In this document: positions 1-7,375 of the stretch, piece after piece
Numbering within the stretch: position 1 is the stretch's first letter
Layout: each line of letters begins with the position of its first letter
NCBI GenBank assembly: GCA_964423705.1
Contig: CAYRGA010000034.1
Location: 1-15,432, forward strand
Source: CAKSIN01 sp964423705
Lineage (GTDB): Bacteria; Bacillota; Clostridia; UMGS1810
Length of the DNA stretch: 15,432 nucleotides
Reading direction: 5' to 3'
The notes under the pieces: model-generated
Database searches by the model: none
Told to the model about the DNA's origin: nothing
What the model saw: the letters and a program-made list of their open reading frames with translations, nothing else
Program-made: the position numbers and the translations under genes

Positions 1-1248
1 TTTTGAAACATAAGCTTTTACCTCGTCACGGCGTTCATTGCAGATATCTATATCTATATCCGGCATACTTATACGCTCCGGATTTAAAAAGCGCTCAAAA
101 ACCAACCCGTATTCAAGCGGGTCTATCTCGGTTATGTTCAAGCAGTATGATACGATACTTCCGGCGGCGCTTCCACGCCCCGGACCTACAGGTATACCGC
201 TGTCCTTGGCGTATTTTATAAAATCCCATACTATCAAGAAATAATCGGTGTATCCCATCTTCTCTATGATGCCGAGTTCATAGTCCATACGCTTGCGGAT
301 TTCCGAGGTGACATTTTTATATTTTAAGTCGGCACCGTCATAGCACAGTTTTCTCAGATATTCAAAATGTGTGCAGTCCGTATTAATTTCTATTTTAGGG
401 AGATGTACTTTTGTAAAATCAAGCTCCACATTACACCGTGCAGCAATCTCCGCCGTATTTGCAACGGCACTCGGAGCATACGAAAACAACTCCGTCATCT
501 CCTCGGTGGATTTTAAATAAAATTCCTGTCCGAAAAATTTCAGTCTGTCGCTGTCGTTCAATTTCTTTCCGGTTTGTATACACGTCAAAACATCCTGCAG
601 TATACTGTCCTCGCGGTTTATATAGTGAATATCGTTTGTAGCCGCAAGCTTAAGCCCCGTTTCCTCCGATAGTCTGAGCATACCTTCTATGACAGCTTTC
701 TCCTCGGGGATACCATGGTCTTGTATTTCCAAATAGAAATTTTCTTCTCCGAAGATGTCGGCGTATTCCTTCGCCGAAACCAGTGCCTTAGTGTAGTTTC
801 CGTCCGCCAAATACGAGCTGACCTCACCTTTGAGGCATCCGCTCAGCGCTATAAGACCCTTTGAGTGTTTTCTCAAAAGCTCCTTGTCCACTCTCGGCTT
901 GTAATAAAAGCCCTCCAAAAAAGCATATGACACCAAAGCCATTAGATTTTTATATCCTTCATTATCCTTCGCAAGTAAAATCAAATGACCGTATGATGAA
1001 TCGATACCGTGAGTTCTGCCGAAACGGCTGTTCGGAGCCGTATAGACCTCGCAGCCGATTATGGGTTTTATGCCGCGTTTAAGAGCTGCATCATAGAATT
1101 CAACCGCGCCGTACATAACACCGTGATCGGTAACAGCCATGCTTTTAAACCCAAGCTCGGATGCCCGATCCAGCAATGGGGCAATTTTAGCGGCACCGTC
1201 AAGTATACTGTACTCTGTATGGACATGTAAATGTACAAACTTCTCCAT
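1..1248 (-). CDS. dnaE: DNA polymerase III subunit alpha (DnaE), N-terminal 416 residues; 3' end runs off the window
   Basis: Catalytic subunit of the replicative DNA polymerase; only the amino-terminal part is present because the gene leaves the window at base 1 with the frame still open. The visible part has the PHP domain first, opening with HLHVHTEYS at residues 6-14 and TDHGVMYG soon after. The start of the polymerase palm follows: GPGRGSAAGS around 355-364 and MPDIDID, whose aspartates at about 399 and 401 correspond to the first two catalytic aspartates of E. coli DnaE (D401/D403). The family is usually about 1,100-1,200 residues, so roughly a third is seen. The ATG (1246-1248) shares one base with the whiA stop codon (TGATG), which suggests translational coupling. 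No strong ribosome binding site stands directly before it. It is DnaE rather than PolC because PHP comes first and no exonuclease domain is inserted in the part seen. Spot translation along its length showed no interrupting stop. Confidence 0.96.
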   Translation of the reverse strand, partial: MEKFVHLHVHTEYSILDGAAKIAPLLDRASELGFKSMAVTDHGVMYGAVEFYDAALKRGIKPIIGCEVYTAPNSRFGRTHGIDSSYGHLILLAKDNEGYKNLMALVSYAFLEGFYYKPRVDKELLRKHSKGLIALSGCLKGEVSSYLADGNYTKALVSAKEYADIFGEENFYLEIQDHGIPEEKAVIEGMLRLSEETGLKLAATNDIHYINREDSILQDVLTCIQTGKKLNDSDRLKFFGQEFYLKSTEEMTELFSYAPSAVANTAEIAARCNVELDFTKVHLPKIEINTDCTHFEYLRKLCYDGADLKYKNVTSEIRKRMDYELGIIEKMGYTDYFLIVWDFIKYAKDSGIPVGPGRGSAAGSIVSYCLNITEIDPLEYGLVFERFLNPERISMPDIDIDICNERRDEVKAYVSK

Positions 1249-2177
1249 CAGCAATTATCCGCCATCTCCTGAATTTTACGCAAACGATGATTAACACCGG
1301 ACTTTCCGAGCGGCGGATTTAGCATCTCGCCGAGCTCCTTTAAAGTACATTCGCGGTATTCAAGTCGAAGCCGAGCTACCTCCTTAAGATTTTCGGGTAA
1401 ACTGTCAAACCTGTTATTAATCATAAGCTTCTCTATTGCCTGAACCTGGGCTACCGAAGCATCTATCATTTTTTGCATATTTGCCGATTCACAATTTATG
1501 GTTCGATTTACATTATTACGTATTTCCTTTATAATTTTAGCATTGTGAAAGCTCATAAGCATACCGAAAGCACCCATCGCCGTGAGTATATCGGCTATTT
1601 CATCGGAGCTTTTGAAGTACACCACAAAGTTACTTTTCCTTATGACGACGCGCGGCTTTAATCCGAGTGCCAGCATTGTCGCATAGAGGTCATTATGAAG
1701 TCCGTAATTCGATGTTACAAATTCCATATGATATTTCTTTTCCGGGCTCATCACCGAGCCGCAGGTAAGAAATGCTCCGCGCAAAAATGCCTTTCTTTTT
1801 GCGGTATTGCTCAAAAGCTCATCGTTTGCTCTGAAGAAGGTGAAGTAATTCACGTCGGACGGCTTCTCGATAAAGCCCAGTTTCAGCATAACCGCCATAG
1901 CATTTGAATTTTCCGTACACACCTGATAATATGTATTTCCATTTGAAGTTTTATGTATTTTAATTTTTGCATTTACTGCTGCGGCTTCTTTTTCAAGCTG
2001 GTATATACGCCTTGCTATTTTCGGATTCTCTGTGACAATCTGAATAATCATACCGCCGTTTTCATGCTTGAATTTACCGCCGAAGGCTACAGCACCCATC
2101 AATTCGCACAAAGCAATGGATTGATTCGGATTTTTAACCTTTACCAGTTCATTTTTTGTATCTGAAGAAAATGACAC
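1248..2177 (-). CDS. whiA: WhiA, DNA-binding regulator with LAGLIDADG-like fold
   Basis: WhiA proteins are DNA-binding factors conserved in Gram-positive bacteria, linked to cell division and chromosome segregation in Bacillus and to sporulation septation in Streptomyces. The protein has 309 residues, close to the usual 300-330. It opens with the typical MSFSSDTKNEL. A degenerate homing-endonuclease-like (LAGLIDADG) segment lies around 131-153 (FLRGAFLTCGSV), the conserved NR..NCESAN motif at about 224-233, and a C-terminal helix-turn-helix at about 278-300 (TLKELGEML...SGVNHRLRKI). The start codon is GTG, preceded by AGGTGA six bases upstream; an ATG just upstream is out of frame. The stop codon overlaps the dnaE start by one base. 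It sits downstream of yvcK after a 130-base gap, the usual rapZ-yvcK-whiA order. Family members lack nuclease activity, and nothing here argues otherwise. Confidence 0.96.
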   Translation of the reverse strand: MSFSSDTKNELVKVKNPNQSIALCELMGAVAFGGKFKHENGGMIIQIVTENPKIARRIYQLEKEAAAVNAKIKIHKTSNGNTYYQVCTENSNAMAVMLKLGFIEKPSDVNYFTFFRANDELLSNTAKRKAFLRGAFLTCGSVMSPEKKYHMEFVTSNYGLHNDLYATMLALGLKPRVVIRKSNFVVYFKSSDEIADILTAMGAFGMLMSFHNAKIIKEIRNNVNRTINCESANMQKMIDASVAQVQAIEKLMINNRFDSLPENLKEVARLRLEYRECTLKELGEMLNPPLGKSGVNHRLRKIQEMADNC

Positions 2178-2307
2178 AATTCATCACCTGCTATTTTTGC
2201 ATATTCAATGCGGGAAATATCCCCATAATTCAACACATCGGCACAGGCATGAACCTCCACCGAACATTTTAATTATAAGCATCCGCAGAAAACACGGATA
2301 CCGTCTG

Positions 2308-3306
2308 TCATTCTGTGATATTCTCCGTCTTGGAGGATGGAGATATCTGTGACAAGATTATATCTGCCAACCGTATGTAGTTATGTCTAACCTTGTCATT
2401 CTCGTCTATGTATATAAGATTATCGGCTATAAGCTGTATACCCTCTCTTTTAAAGCTGTTTTCATCCGCTACGACCGGCTCCGAACGCTGACTCAAATAT
2501 CTCACAAGCGTTTTTTCATCCAAAACGGCATTGTTTGCAATGCAAACATCGACAATGCCCTTTGCGGAATGTCGTTCTATCGCATGAACATGATCCAAAG
2601 CATTATAGCCGTCCGTTTCACCGGGCTGTGTCATGACATTGCACACATACACTTTTTTGGCACTTGTGCTCATAAGTGCATCGGTTATGCCGTCGATAAG
2701 AAGGTTCGGTATAATGCTTGTATACAGGCTTCCGGGTCCCAGTATAACCAAATCGGCATCCATTATCGCATCGATACACTTTCCGAATGCCTTCGCGCTT
2801 GACGGCTCCATGATAATCCTATCCACCGCACTGTTTTCCGCGATGCAGACCTTGGGTATATTGGATTCACCGAATACCTGATTCCCGTTTTTCAAGACAG
2901 CCTTTATGTACACGTCCTCCTTCGTCACGGGCAATACATGCCCCTTAACGGCGAGTACCGAGCTCATCTGCTCGATAGCATTTTCAAAATCTCCAGTCAA
3001 ATCCGTCATTGCAGCCAAAAATAAATTTCCGAAGCTGTGCCCCTTAAGCTTACCGCAGTCAAAACGATATCCGAAAAGCTTTTTCAGCATATCCTCCGTG
3101 TTCGCCAAAGCTACGATGCAGTTGCGTATATCTCCGGGCGGCAGTATGTTCATTTCCTCACGAAGCACTCCCGAACTTCCGCCGTCATCGGATACGGTAA
3201 CAATAACATTTATATTCGATGTGAAGCGTTTCACACCGCGGAGCATGGTGGAAAGACCTGTTCCGCCGCCGATTGCTACGATTTTTGTTTCAGACAAATT
3301 TTTCAT
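2308..3306 (-). CDS. yvcK: YvcK/GlmR family UDP-sugar-binding regulator (CofD-like fold)
   Basis: Gluconeogenesis-factor/GlmR family cytoplasmic protein, 332 residues (Bacillus subtilis YvcK is slightly shorter). In Bacillus the protein binds UDP-GlcNAc and controls carbon flow into cell wall precursors by stimulating GlmS; it is needed for growth on gluconeogenic carbon. Visible motifs are the N-terminal nucleotide-type loop IGGGTGLS (12-19), TVSDDGGSSG (37-46) and LPPGDIRNC (55-63), all diagnostic for the YvcK/CofD fold. LGPGSLYTSIIPNLL lies further on. The ATG is preceded by GGAGGT at good spacing, and the gene starts 14 bases after the rapZ stop, so the two are very likely co-transcribed. 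The last roughly 15 residues after the domain are a short polar tail. Function in this organism is inferred from the family. Confidence 0.95.
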   Translation of the reverse strand: MKNLSETKIVAIGGGTGLSTMLRGVKRFTSNINVIVTVSDDGGSSGVLREEMNILPPGDIRNCIVALANTEDMLKKLFGYRFDCGKLKGHSFGNLFLAAMTDLTGDFENAIEQMSSVLAVKGHVLPVTKEDVYIKAVLKNGNQVFGESNIPKVCIAENSAVDRIIMEPSSAKAFGKCIDAIMDADLVILGPGSLYTSIIPNLLIDGITDALMSTSAKKVYVCNVMTQPGETDGYNALDHVHAIERHSAKGIVDVCIANNAVLDEKTLVRYLSQRSEPVVADENSFKREGIQLIADNLIYIDENDKVRHNYIRLADIILSQISPSSKTENITE

Positions 3307-3320
3307 AATACCTCCGGTAA

Positions 3321-4181
3321 TTATCTGCCTTTGTTTATATCCCTATGGGTAATATCTGCGTTTAAACCCTTTGATACCAAAAACGAATACACTTCATTGG
3401 CGACAGTTACACTGCGATGCTTACCCCCGGTACAGCCTACGGCAATAACCAGGTTCGATTTGCCTTCCTCCGTATAATGCGGAATCAAAAAGTCTATCAT
3501 ATCCATCAATTTATTCGTAAATTCAGCCGTAATCGGAGAATTTTTAACATAATCACTGACCTCACGGTCAAGTCCCGTTTTCTCCTTCAACTCCGGTATA
3601 TAAAACGGATTCGGTAAAAATCTGACGTCGAAAACCAAATCGGAATCAATCGGCAAGCCGTATTTAAAGCCGAAGGAAAGTACATTTATCTGCATTGACT
3701 CCGCTTCCGCTTCTATCTCGAACGCCTCACGCAGCTTGTCGCGAAGCTCCTTTGGTTTAAGCACGGATGTGTCTATGACTATATCCGCTTTTTCGCGTAT
3801 GTCACGGAGCATTTCGCGCTCGGTTTCGATACCGGCTATCAGCTTACCGCCTTGGGCAAGCGGATGCGTGCGGCGTGTTTCTTTATACCGCTTAACAAGT
3901 GTATCGGTGTTTGCATCCAGAAACAGCAAATCGCAGCTTCCGATGTTTTTCTCGAAATCGTCTATACATTCTATAAGCTCTGAAAAAAGCACTCCGCCCC
4001 TTGTATCAATCGCAAATGCCACCTTTGTAATAGCACTGTCCGACGATGAACAAATCTCGGCAAACTTCGCAAAAAGCTTGGGAGGCATATTATCGACACA
4101 GTAAAAGCCCATATCCTCCATATATTTAATCGTCTGGCTTTTTCCGGCACCCGACATTCCTGTTATTACCACAAATTCCAT
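3321..4181 (-). CDS. rapZ: RapZ/YvcJ family P-loop RNA-binding/regulatory protein
   Basis: RapZ (YvcJ) family, 286 residues, the normal length. In E. coli RapZ senses glucosamine-6-phosphate and guides RNase E to the sRNA GlmZ; Bacillus YvcJ is a nucleotide-binding protein linked to competence. The N-terminal half is a P-loop domain with Walker A GMSGAGKS at 8-15 and a hydrophobic strand DLLFLDA at 84-90. The C-terminal half carries the family signatures SFGFKYGLP (169-177), FDVRFLPNPFYIPELK (about 184-199) and the anion-binding loop GCTGGKHRSV (249-258). A GGGGGA-type ribosome binding site precedes the ATG by about six bases. It lies between murB (23-base gap) and yvcK (14-base gap). No GlmZ-like RNA can be claimed in this window, so the exact RNA or protein partner is unknown here. 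Confidence 0.95.
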   Translation of the reverse strand: MEFVVITGMSGAGKSQTIKYMEDMGFYCVDNMPPKLFAKFAEICSSSDSAITKVAFAIDTRGGVLFSELIECIDDFEKNIGSCDLLFLDANTDTLVKRYKETRRTHPLAQGGKLIAGIETEREMLRDIREKADIVIDTSVLKPKELRDKLREAFEIEAEAESMQINVLSFGFKYGLPIDSDLVFDVRFLPNPFYIPELKEKTGLDREVSDYVKNSPITAEFTNKLMDMIDFLIPHYTEEGKSNLVIAVGCTGGKHRSVTVANEVYSFLVSKGLNADITHRDINKGR

Positions 4182-4204
4182 TTTAATTCCCCCGTTGCAA
4201 AAGC

Positions 4205-5113
4205 TTATTCAAAATTTCCGATAAGCTTCACTTCAGTTTCCAAATACACGTTAAATTTATCGTAAACAGTCTTTCTGACATGTTTTATAAGCTCATAGAT
4301 GTCACTGCTTGAGGCACCGTCGGTATTCACTATGAATCCACAGTGTTTATCCGACACGCAGGCTCCGCCTACGCGATATCCCCGCAGTCCGGCATCATCT
4401 ATAAGTTTCGCAGCGAAATACCCCTCCGGCCTTTTAAACGTACTGCCGGCACTGGGTAGGTTAAGCGGCTGTTTTTCACGTCGTTTTGAATTAAGCTCAT
4501 CCATGAGTGACTTTACGGCATCTCGGTTTCCGCGCTTAAGTTCGATAACCGACGATAAAATGACCTCGCCGTTTTCAAATCTGCTCCTGCGGTAGCCAAA
4601 GTTATGTTCATCACCGATTACCGTCCGCATGCAGCCATCGGCATCTATATACTCTGTTTTGAGTATGACATCCTTCATCTCCCCGCCGTATGCACCCGCA
4701 TTCATGGCGACTGCACCGCCCAGACTTCCCGGTATACCGGATGCAAATTCAAAACCCTCCAGTGAATTTGCCAGTGCCGCAGAAGCTATCGATGAAAGCA
4801 GAGCCCCCGCCTGAGCGGTAATGCGCTCTCCGTCTACGGTGACTGCGGACAATTTTTTTCCGATATTCACCACAACACCGTCATAGCCCTTGTCTGATAC
4901 AAGCATGTTTGAGCCATTGCCCATAATCAAATATTCGGCATTGTTTTCTTTGAGCACCGAGATAAGCACGGACAGCTTATCAATGCTGTCCGGCACAGCG
5001 AAGTACCTTGCATATCCGCCTGCTTTGAAGGTAGTATGCTTCATCATGGGTTCGTTTTCAAATATTTCGCTGTCGGTTAAACATTCCTTAAGTATAGTTT
5101 CAATACTTTTAAT
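4205..5113 (-). CDS. murB: UDP-N-acetylenolpyruvoylglucosamine reductase (MurB), probable ATT start
   Basis: FAD-dependent cytoplasmic enzyme that reduces the enolpyruvyl group of UDP-GlcNAc-enolpyruvate to UDP-MurNAc, the second committed step of peptidoglycan synthesis. Numbered from the first in-frame ATG (5047): HTTFKAGG at 4-11, FAD-binding GNGSNMLV (43-50) and GIPGSLGGAVAMNAGAYGG (104-122), YRRSRF (152-157), the proton-donor serine in PSAGSTFKRP (S202) and the C-terminal glutamate in LETEVKLIG (E272). The ATG at 5047 gives only 280 residues and cuts off the conserved NEP just before MMKHTTF. The frame stays open for 26 codons upstream (to a TGA), with EIFENEPMM in register but no ATG, GTG or TTG. 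An ATT at 5111-5113 lies nine bases after AGGAG (5123-5127) and yields 302 residues, about the usual length for Gram-positive MurB. I chose that start; function is certain, start is inferred. Confidence 0.93.
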   Translation of the reverse strand: MKSIETILKECLTDSEIFENEPMMKHTTFKAGGYARYFAVPDSIDKLSVLISVLKENNAEYLIMGNGSNMLVSDKGYDGVVVNIGKKLSAVTVDGERITAQAGALLSSIASAALANSLEGFEFASGIPGSLGGAVAMNAGAYGGEMKDVILKTEYIDADGCMRTVIGDEHNFGYRRSRFENGEVILSSVIELKRGNRDAVKSLMDELNSKRREKQPLNLPSAGSTFKRPEGYFAAKLIDDAGLRGYRVGGACVSDKHCGFIVNTDGASSSDIYELIKHVRKTVYDKFNVYLETEVKLIGNFE

Positions 5114-5122
5114 TTCAAGCCA

Positions 5123-5127
5123 CTCCT
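5123..5127 (-). promoter_or_regulatory. Shine-Dalgarno AGGAG that points to an ATT start for murB
   Basis: AGGAG on the minus strand (read 5127 to 5123), followed by nine bases and then ATT (5113-5111) in the murB frame. The same site also lies four bases before a TTG, but that frame stops after 13 codons and is not murB. Against the in-frame ATG at 5047 this site is about 75 bases too far upstream, and no comparable ribosome binding site stands directly before 5047. Confidence 0.6.
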
Positions 5128-5194
5128 GTCATATTTCGATAAGGGCAACGCCCAAGTGAATATACATTACACTTCCGACGAAAGTATAATCGGA

Positions 5195-6142
5195 TTATTT
5201 GCCCAAAAATGCAGCACCTATTATGCCGGCATCGTTTCCGAGCTGAGCCATTACAACCTTGCACGGCGGCACCAGGTCGCCTCCGTAGCACTTGCCCGCT
5301 ATATATTCCTTCACGGGATTCAAAAGGTTATCCCCCTGTCTGCTGATGCCGCCGCCGATAGCTATAACATTCGGCTGGAATATATTCACAAGATTTATTA
5401 TACCCTCAGATACGTATTTAACATACATTTCAATTACATTTTTGCCGACCTCGTCACCTGCCTGCATGGCATCCCACGGGATTTTGCCGTTGCATTTTCC
5501 GCCGTTCTCTTTAATGAGCGCAGCAACAAGCGAATCAGGGTTCTTTTCGGCGGCTTTAACCGTTTCTCTTATAAGTGCGGTAGCAGATGCATATGCCTCC
5601 CAGCAGCCGCGTCTGCCGCAGGTGCACGGCTCGCCGTCTACATTGATAACAGTGTGTCCCAGCTCGCCTGCGACACTGTTAAAGCCTGTATACAGCTTTC
5701 TGTTTATAATCACACCGCCGCCGACACCGGTTCCGAGTGTAATCGCCACAAAATCCTCGACCGTATCGTCGTTTAAAGCGAAGAACTCACCCAAAGCCGC
5801 GCAGTTCGCATCGTTGTTTATATATATCGGTTTATCAAAGTATTTTTTAAGTTCATCGCAGAGCGGCACATTTACAAAGTCAAGGTTATTTGAATAAATA
5901 ACGACACCGTTTCTGTCGTCTATGGAGCCGGGGCAGCCTATACCTATGGATTTAACGTCGTCCATAGAGATTTTCTCGTCGGCTGTCACCTTGTTTATAA
6001 GCTCGGCGATATCCGATACCATGCCCTTGTAGCCTGCCTTTACGTTTGTATCGACCGAAGCCTTGGTTAAAATTTTACCTTCCTCGGAAACGATGCCGAC
6101 CTTTACGCCGGTTCCTCCTATATCTATACCTATGTAATACAT
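5195..6142 (-). CDS. ROK-family sugar kinase (glucokinase-like)
   Basis: ROK kinases phosphorylate glucose or amino-sugars such as N-acetylglucosamine or N-acetylmannosamine using ATP in the cytoplasm. The 315-residue protein has the N-terminal phosphate-binding motif GIDIGGTGVK (5-14), the catalytic aspartate in NNDAN (D111), the second phosphate loop TLGTGVGGG (135-143) and the ROK zinc site: H163 in GELGHT plus CTCGRRGC with C173, C175 and C180. No DNA-binding domain precedes it, so it is a kinase rather than a ROK repressor. The frame is open to 6181, but I chose the ATG at 6142: it has AAAAAAGGAG eight bases upstream and starts with MYYIGIDIGG like other glucokinases, while the longer version would overlap hprK. 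Gram-positive glucokinase (GlcK) is the likeliest identity. The neighbouring murB, rapZ and yvcK make an amino-sugar kinase a fair alternative. Confidence 0.92.
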   Translation of the reverse strand: MYYIGIDIGGTGVKVGIVSEEGKILTKASVDTNVKAGYKGMVSDIAELINKVTADEKISMDDVKSIGIGCPGSIDDRNGVVIYSNNLDFVNVPLCDELKKYFDKPIYINNDANCAALGEFFALNDDTVEDFVAITLGTGVGGGVIINRKLYTGFNSVAGELGHTVINVDGEPCTCGRRGCWEAYASATALIRETVKAAEKNPDSLVAALIKENGGKCNGKIPWDAMQAGDEVGKNVIEMYVKYVSEGIINLVNIFQPNVIAIGGGISRQGDNLLNPVKEYIAGKCYGGDLVPPCKVVMAQLGNDAGIIGAAFLGK

Positions 6143-6158
6143 TTTGATTTCTCCTTTT

Positions 6159-7085
6159 TTATGATTTAGATTCCATTTCATTTATAAGTCTGCTGTTGAG
6201 CGCCTCGGCGGCATTATAACCCATCTTCTTCTGACGGTGATTCATGGCGGCCACCTCAACGACAACGGCAAGATTTCGCCCGGGCTTAACCGGTATGGTA
6301 AGCGAGGGGATTTTTATGCCGAGAAGCTCCGTATACTGAGTTGTAAGTCCCAGTCTGTCATATTGCTTTTTCGACTGCCATACCTCCAGATTTATAATCA
6401 AATCGATTTTTTCTGTGTTTTTTACGGCACCCATACCGAATATCATTTTGACATCTATGATGCCGATACCGCGAAGCTCTATAAAATGCCTTATAATGTC
6501 TGGAGCACTTCCCAATAGTGATTTATCGGAAACACGCTTAACCTCGACAGCATCGTCCGCCACCAATCGATGACCTCTCTTTACCAACTCAATCGCGGTT
6601 TCGCTCTTTCCCACACCGCTGTCACCCAGCAAGAGGACACCTTCACCGTATACTTCCACCAGCACTCCGTGCGTAGTCATGCGTGGTGCCAGCTCAATGT
6701 TTAAAAACGCAATAAGTGCACTCACAAAGCGTGAGGTGGGCATTTTCGTCCTGGCGAGTGTCGTGTTGTACTTTTCTGCGAGCTTATACATCTCGTCGGG
6801 AATCTCCATGTCCCTCGTCACGATAACAACGGGAAGCTTCTGTTCAAACAGCTTTTCAAGCGATCTTGTTTTTTCTTCCGAAGTCATTTTATTAATGTAT
6901 GATATCTCTACCTTACCTATGACCTGCACTCTGGTATTATCGAAATAATCAAAAAAACCTGCTATCTGAAGGCTGGGACGGTTGACTTCATTGTTTACGA
7001 CCTTTACGTCATCATAATCATCCGATTTGAAGATGATTTCCAGCCCGAATTCGTCGACCAGCTTTTTCAGATTTACGCTGAACAT
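6159..7085 (-). CDS. hprK: HPr kinase/phosphorylase (HprK/P)
   Basis: Bifunctional enzyme that phosphorylates, or dephosphorylates, Ser46 of HPr (and Crh), the central signal for carbon catabolite repression in Firmicutes. With the start used here it is 308 residues, the normal size. The C-terminal catalytic domain has the conserved THGVLVEV histidine (H139), Walker A GDSGVGKS (154-161), VADDAV (about 175-180) and the family signature ELRGIGIIDV followed by IFGMGAV (about 203-220). The N-terminal domain (about 1-125) is the usual DRTGG-like regulatory half. A longer version starting at ATG 7097 is possible, but the GGAGG at 7091-7095 sits five bases before ATG 7085, supporting the shorter form. 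It is the first gene of the leftward cluster and is followed after 16 bases by the ROK kinase. Its substrate HPr is not encoded in this window. Confidence 0.95.
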   Translation of the reverse strand: MFSVNLKKLVDEFGLEIIFKSDDYDDVKVVNNEVNRPSLQIAGFFDYFDNTRVQVIGKVEISYINKMTSEEKTRSLEKLFEQKLPVVIVTRDMEIPDEMYKLAEKYNTTLARTKMPTSRFVSALIAFLNIELAPRMTTHGVLVEVYGEGVLLLGDSGVGKSETAIELVKRGHRLVADDAVEVKRVSDKSLLGSAPDIIRHFIELRGIGIIDVKMIFGMGAVKNTEKIDLIINLEVWQSKKQYDRLGLTTQYTELLGIKIPSLTIPVKPGRNLAVVVEVAAMNHRQKKMGYNAAEALNSRLINEMESKS

Positions 7086-7154
7086 ATGTTCCTCCATAAA
7101 TTCACCCCATAAGTTTTATTATTAAACGTCAAACACTTCTGTTTATTCATCCTA

Positions 7155-7183
7155 ATTTTAACACAAACGAAAAAACAAATCAA
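7155..7183 (-). promoter_or_regulatory. Putative sigma-A promoter of the hprK cluster
   Basis: On the minus strand TTGATT (7183-7178, 4 of 6 to consensus), a 17-base spacer, and TAAAAT (7160-7155, 5 of 6). It would start transcription about 60 bases upstream of hprK. It is the best match in the hprK-trkA intergenic region on this strand, but the -35 box is weak. Confidence 0.5.
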
Positions 7184-7287
7184 TAGCAAGTACCGAATTT
7201 ATGTTCAAACTTTTCGTATAAAAGTGCTTTCTCTTCGTCGACGCGGTAAAGAAACATTAAAGATACCGAAAACAACGAAAAAAACAC

Positions 7288-7316
7288 TTGACATAACTGT
7301 CGGCAGTGTATAAAAT
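7288..7316 (+). promoter_or_regulatory. Strong sigma-A promoter of trkA-trkH
   Basis: TTGACA (7288-7293, perfect), a 17-base spacer (7294-7310) and TAAAAT (7311-7316, 5 of 6). Transcription would start near 7323, leaving a leader of about 50 bases. That leader is too short for a ydaO-type cyclic-di-AMP riboswitch, which often precedes potassium transporter genes in Firmicutes. A 14-base palindrome (7332-7345) lies in the leader. Confidence 0.8.
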
Positions 7317-7331
7317 GTATTTAATGTTAAA

Positions 7332-7345
7332 ATCCGCCTGCGGAT
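7332..7345. repeat. Short palindrome in the trkA leader
   Basis: ATCCGC-CT-GCGGAT, perfect six-base arms with a two-base centre, just downstream of the predicted transcription start and about 16 bases before the AAGGAG of trkA. The position suits an operator; with a two-base loop it would be a poor RNA hairpin. It could also be chance. Confidence 0.4.
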
Positions 7346-7375
7346 AAATAATTTATTTTAAAGGAGCAAAGCATA

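Noticed and set aside
2178..2307. Small HPr/Crh-like gene between yvcK and whiA
   Set aside because: I see no open frame with an HPr pattern in this 130-base gap; it appears to be a plain spacer with the whiA ribosome binding site.
1953..5776. Plus-strand open frames opposite yvcK, rapZ, murB and the ROK kinase (up to 206 codons)
   Set aside because: They are antisense shadows of strongly recognised genes, lack good ribosome binding sites and match no known family pattern.
6143..6181. Longer ROK kinase starting at 6181
   Set aside because: It would overlap the end of hprK and has no ribosome binding site, while ATG 6142 has AAGGAG at eight bases and the typical MYYIGIDIGG start.
7086..7097. 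Longer HprK starting at ATG 7097
   Set aside because: The GGAGG inside this extension is ideally placed for ATG 7085. The four extra residues cannot be fully excluded.
7317..7375. Cyclic-di-AMP (ydaO-type) riboswitch upstream of trkA
   Set aside because: The leader from the predicted start is only about 50 bases, well below the size of that riboswitch, and shows none of its structure.
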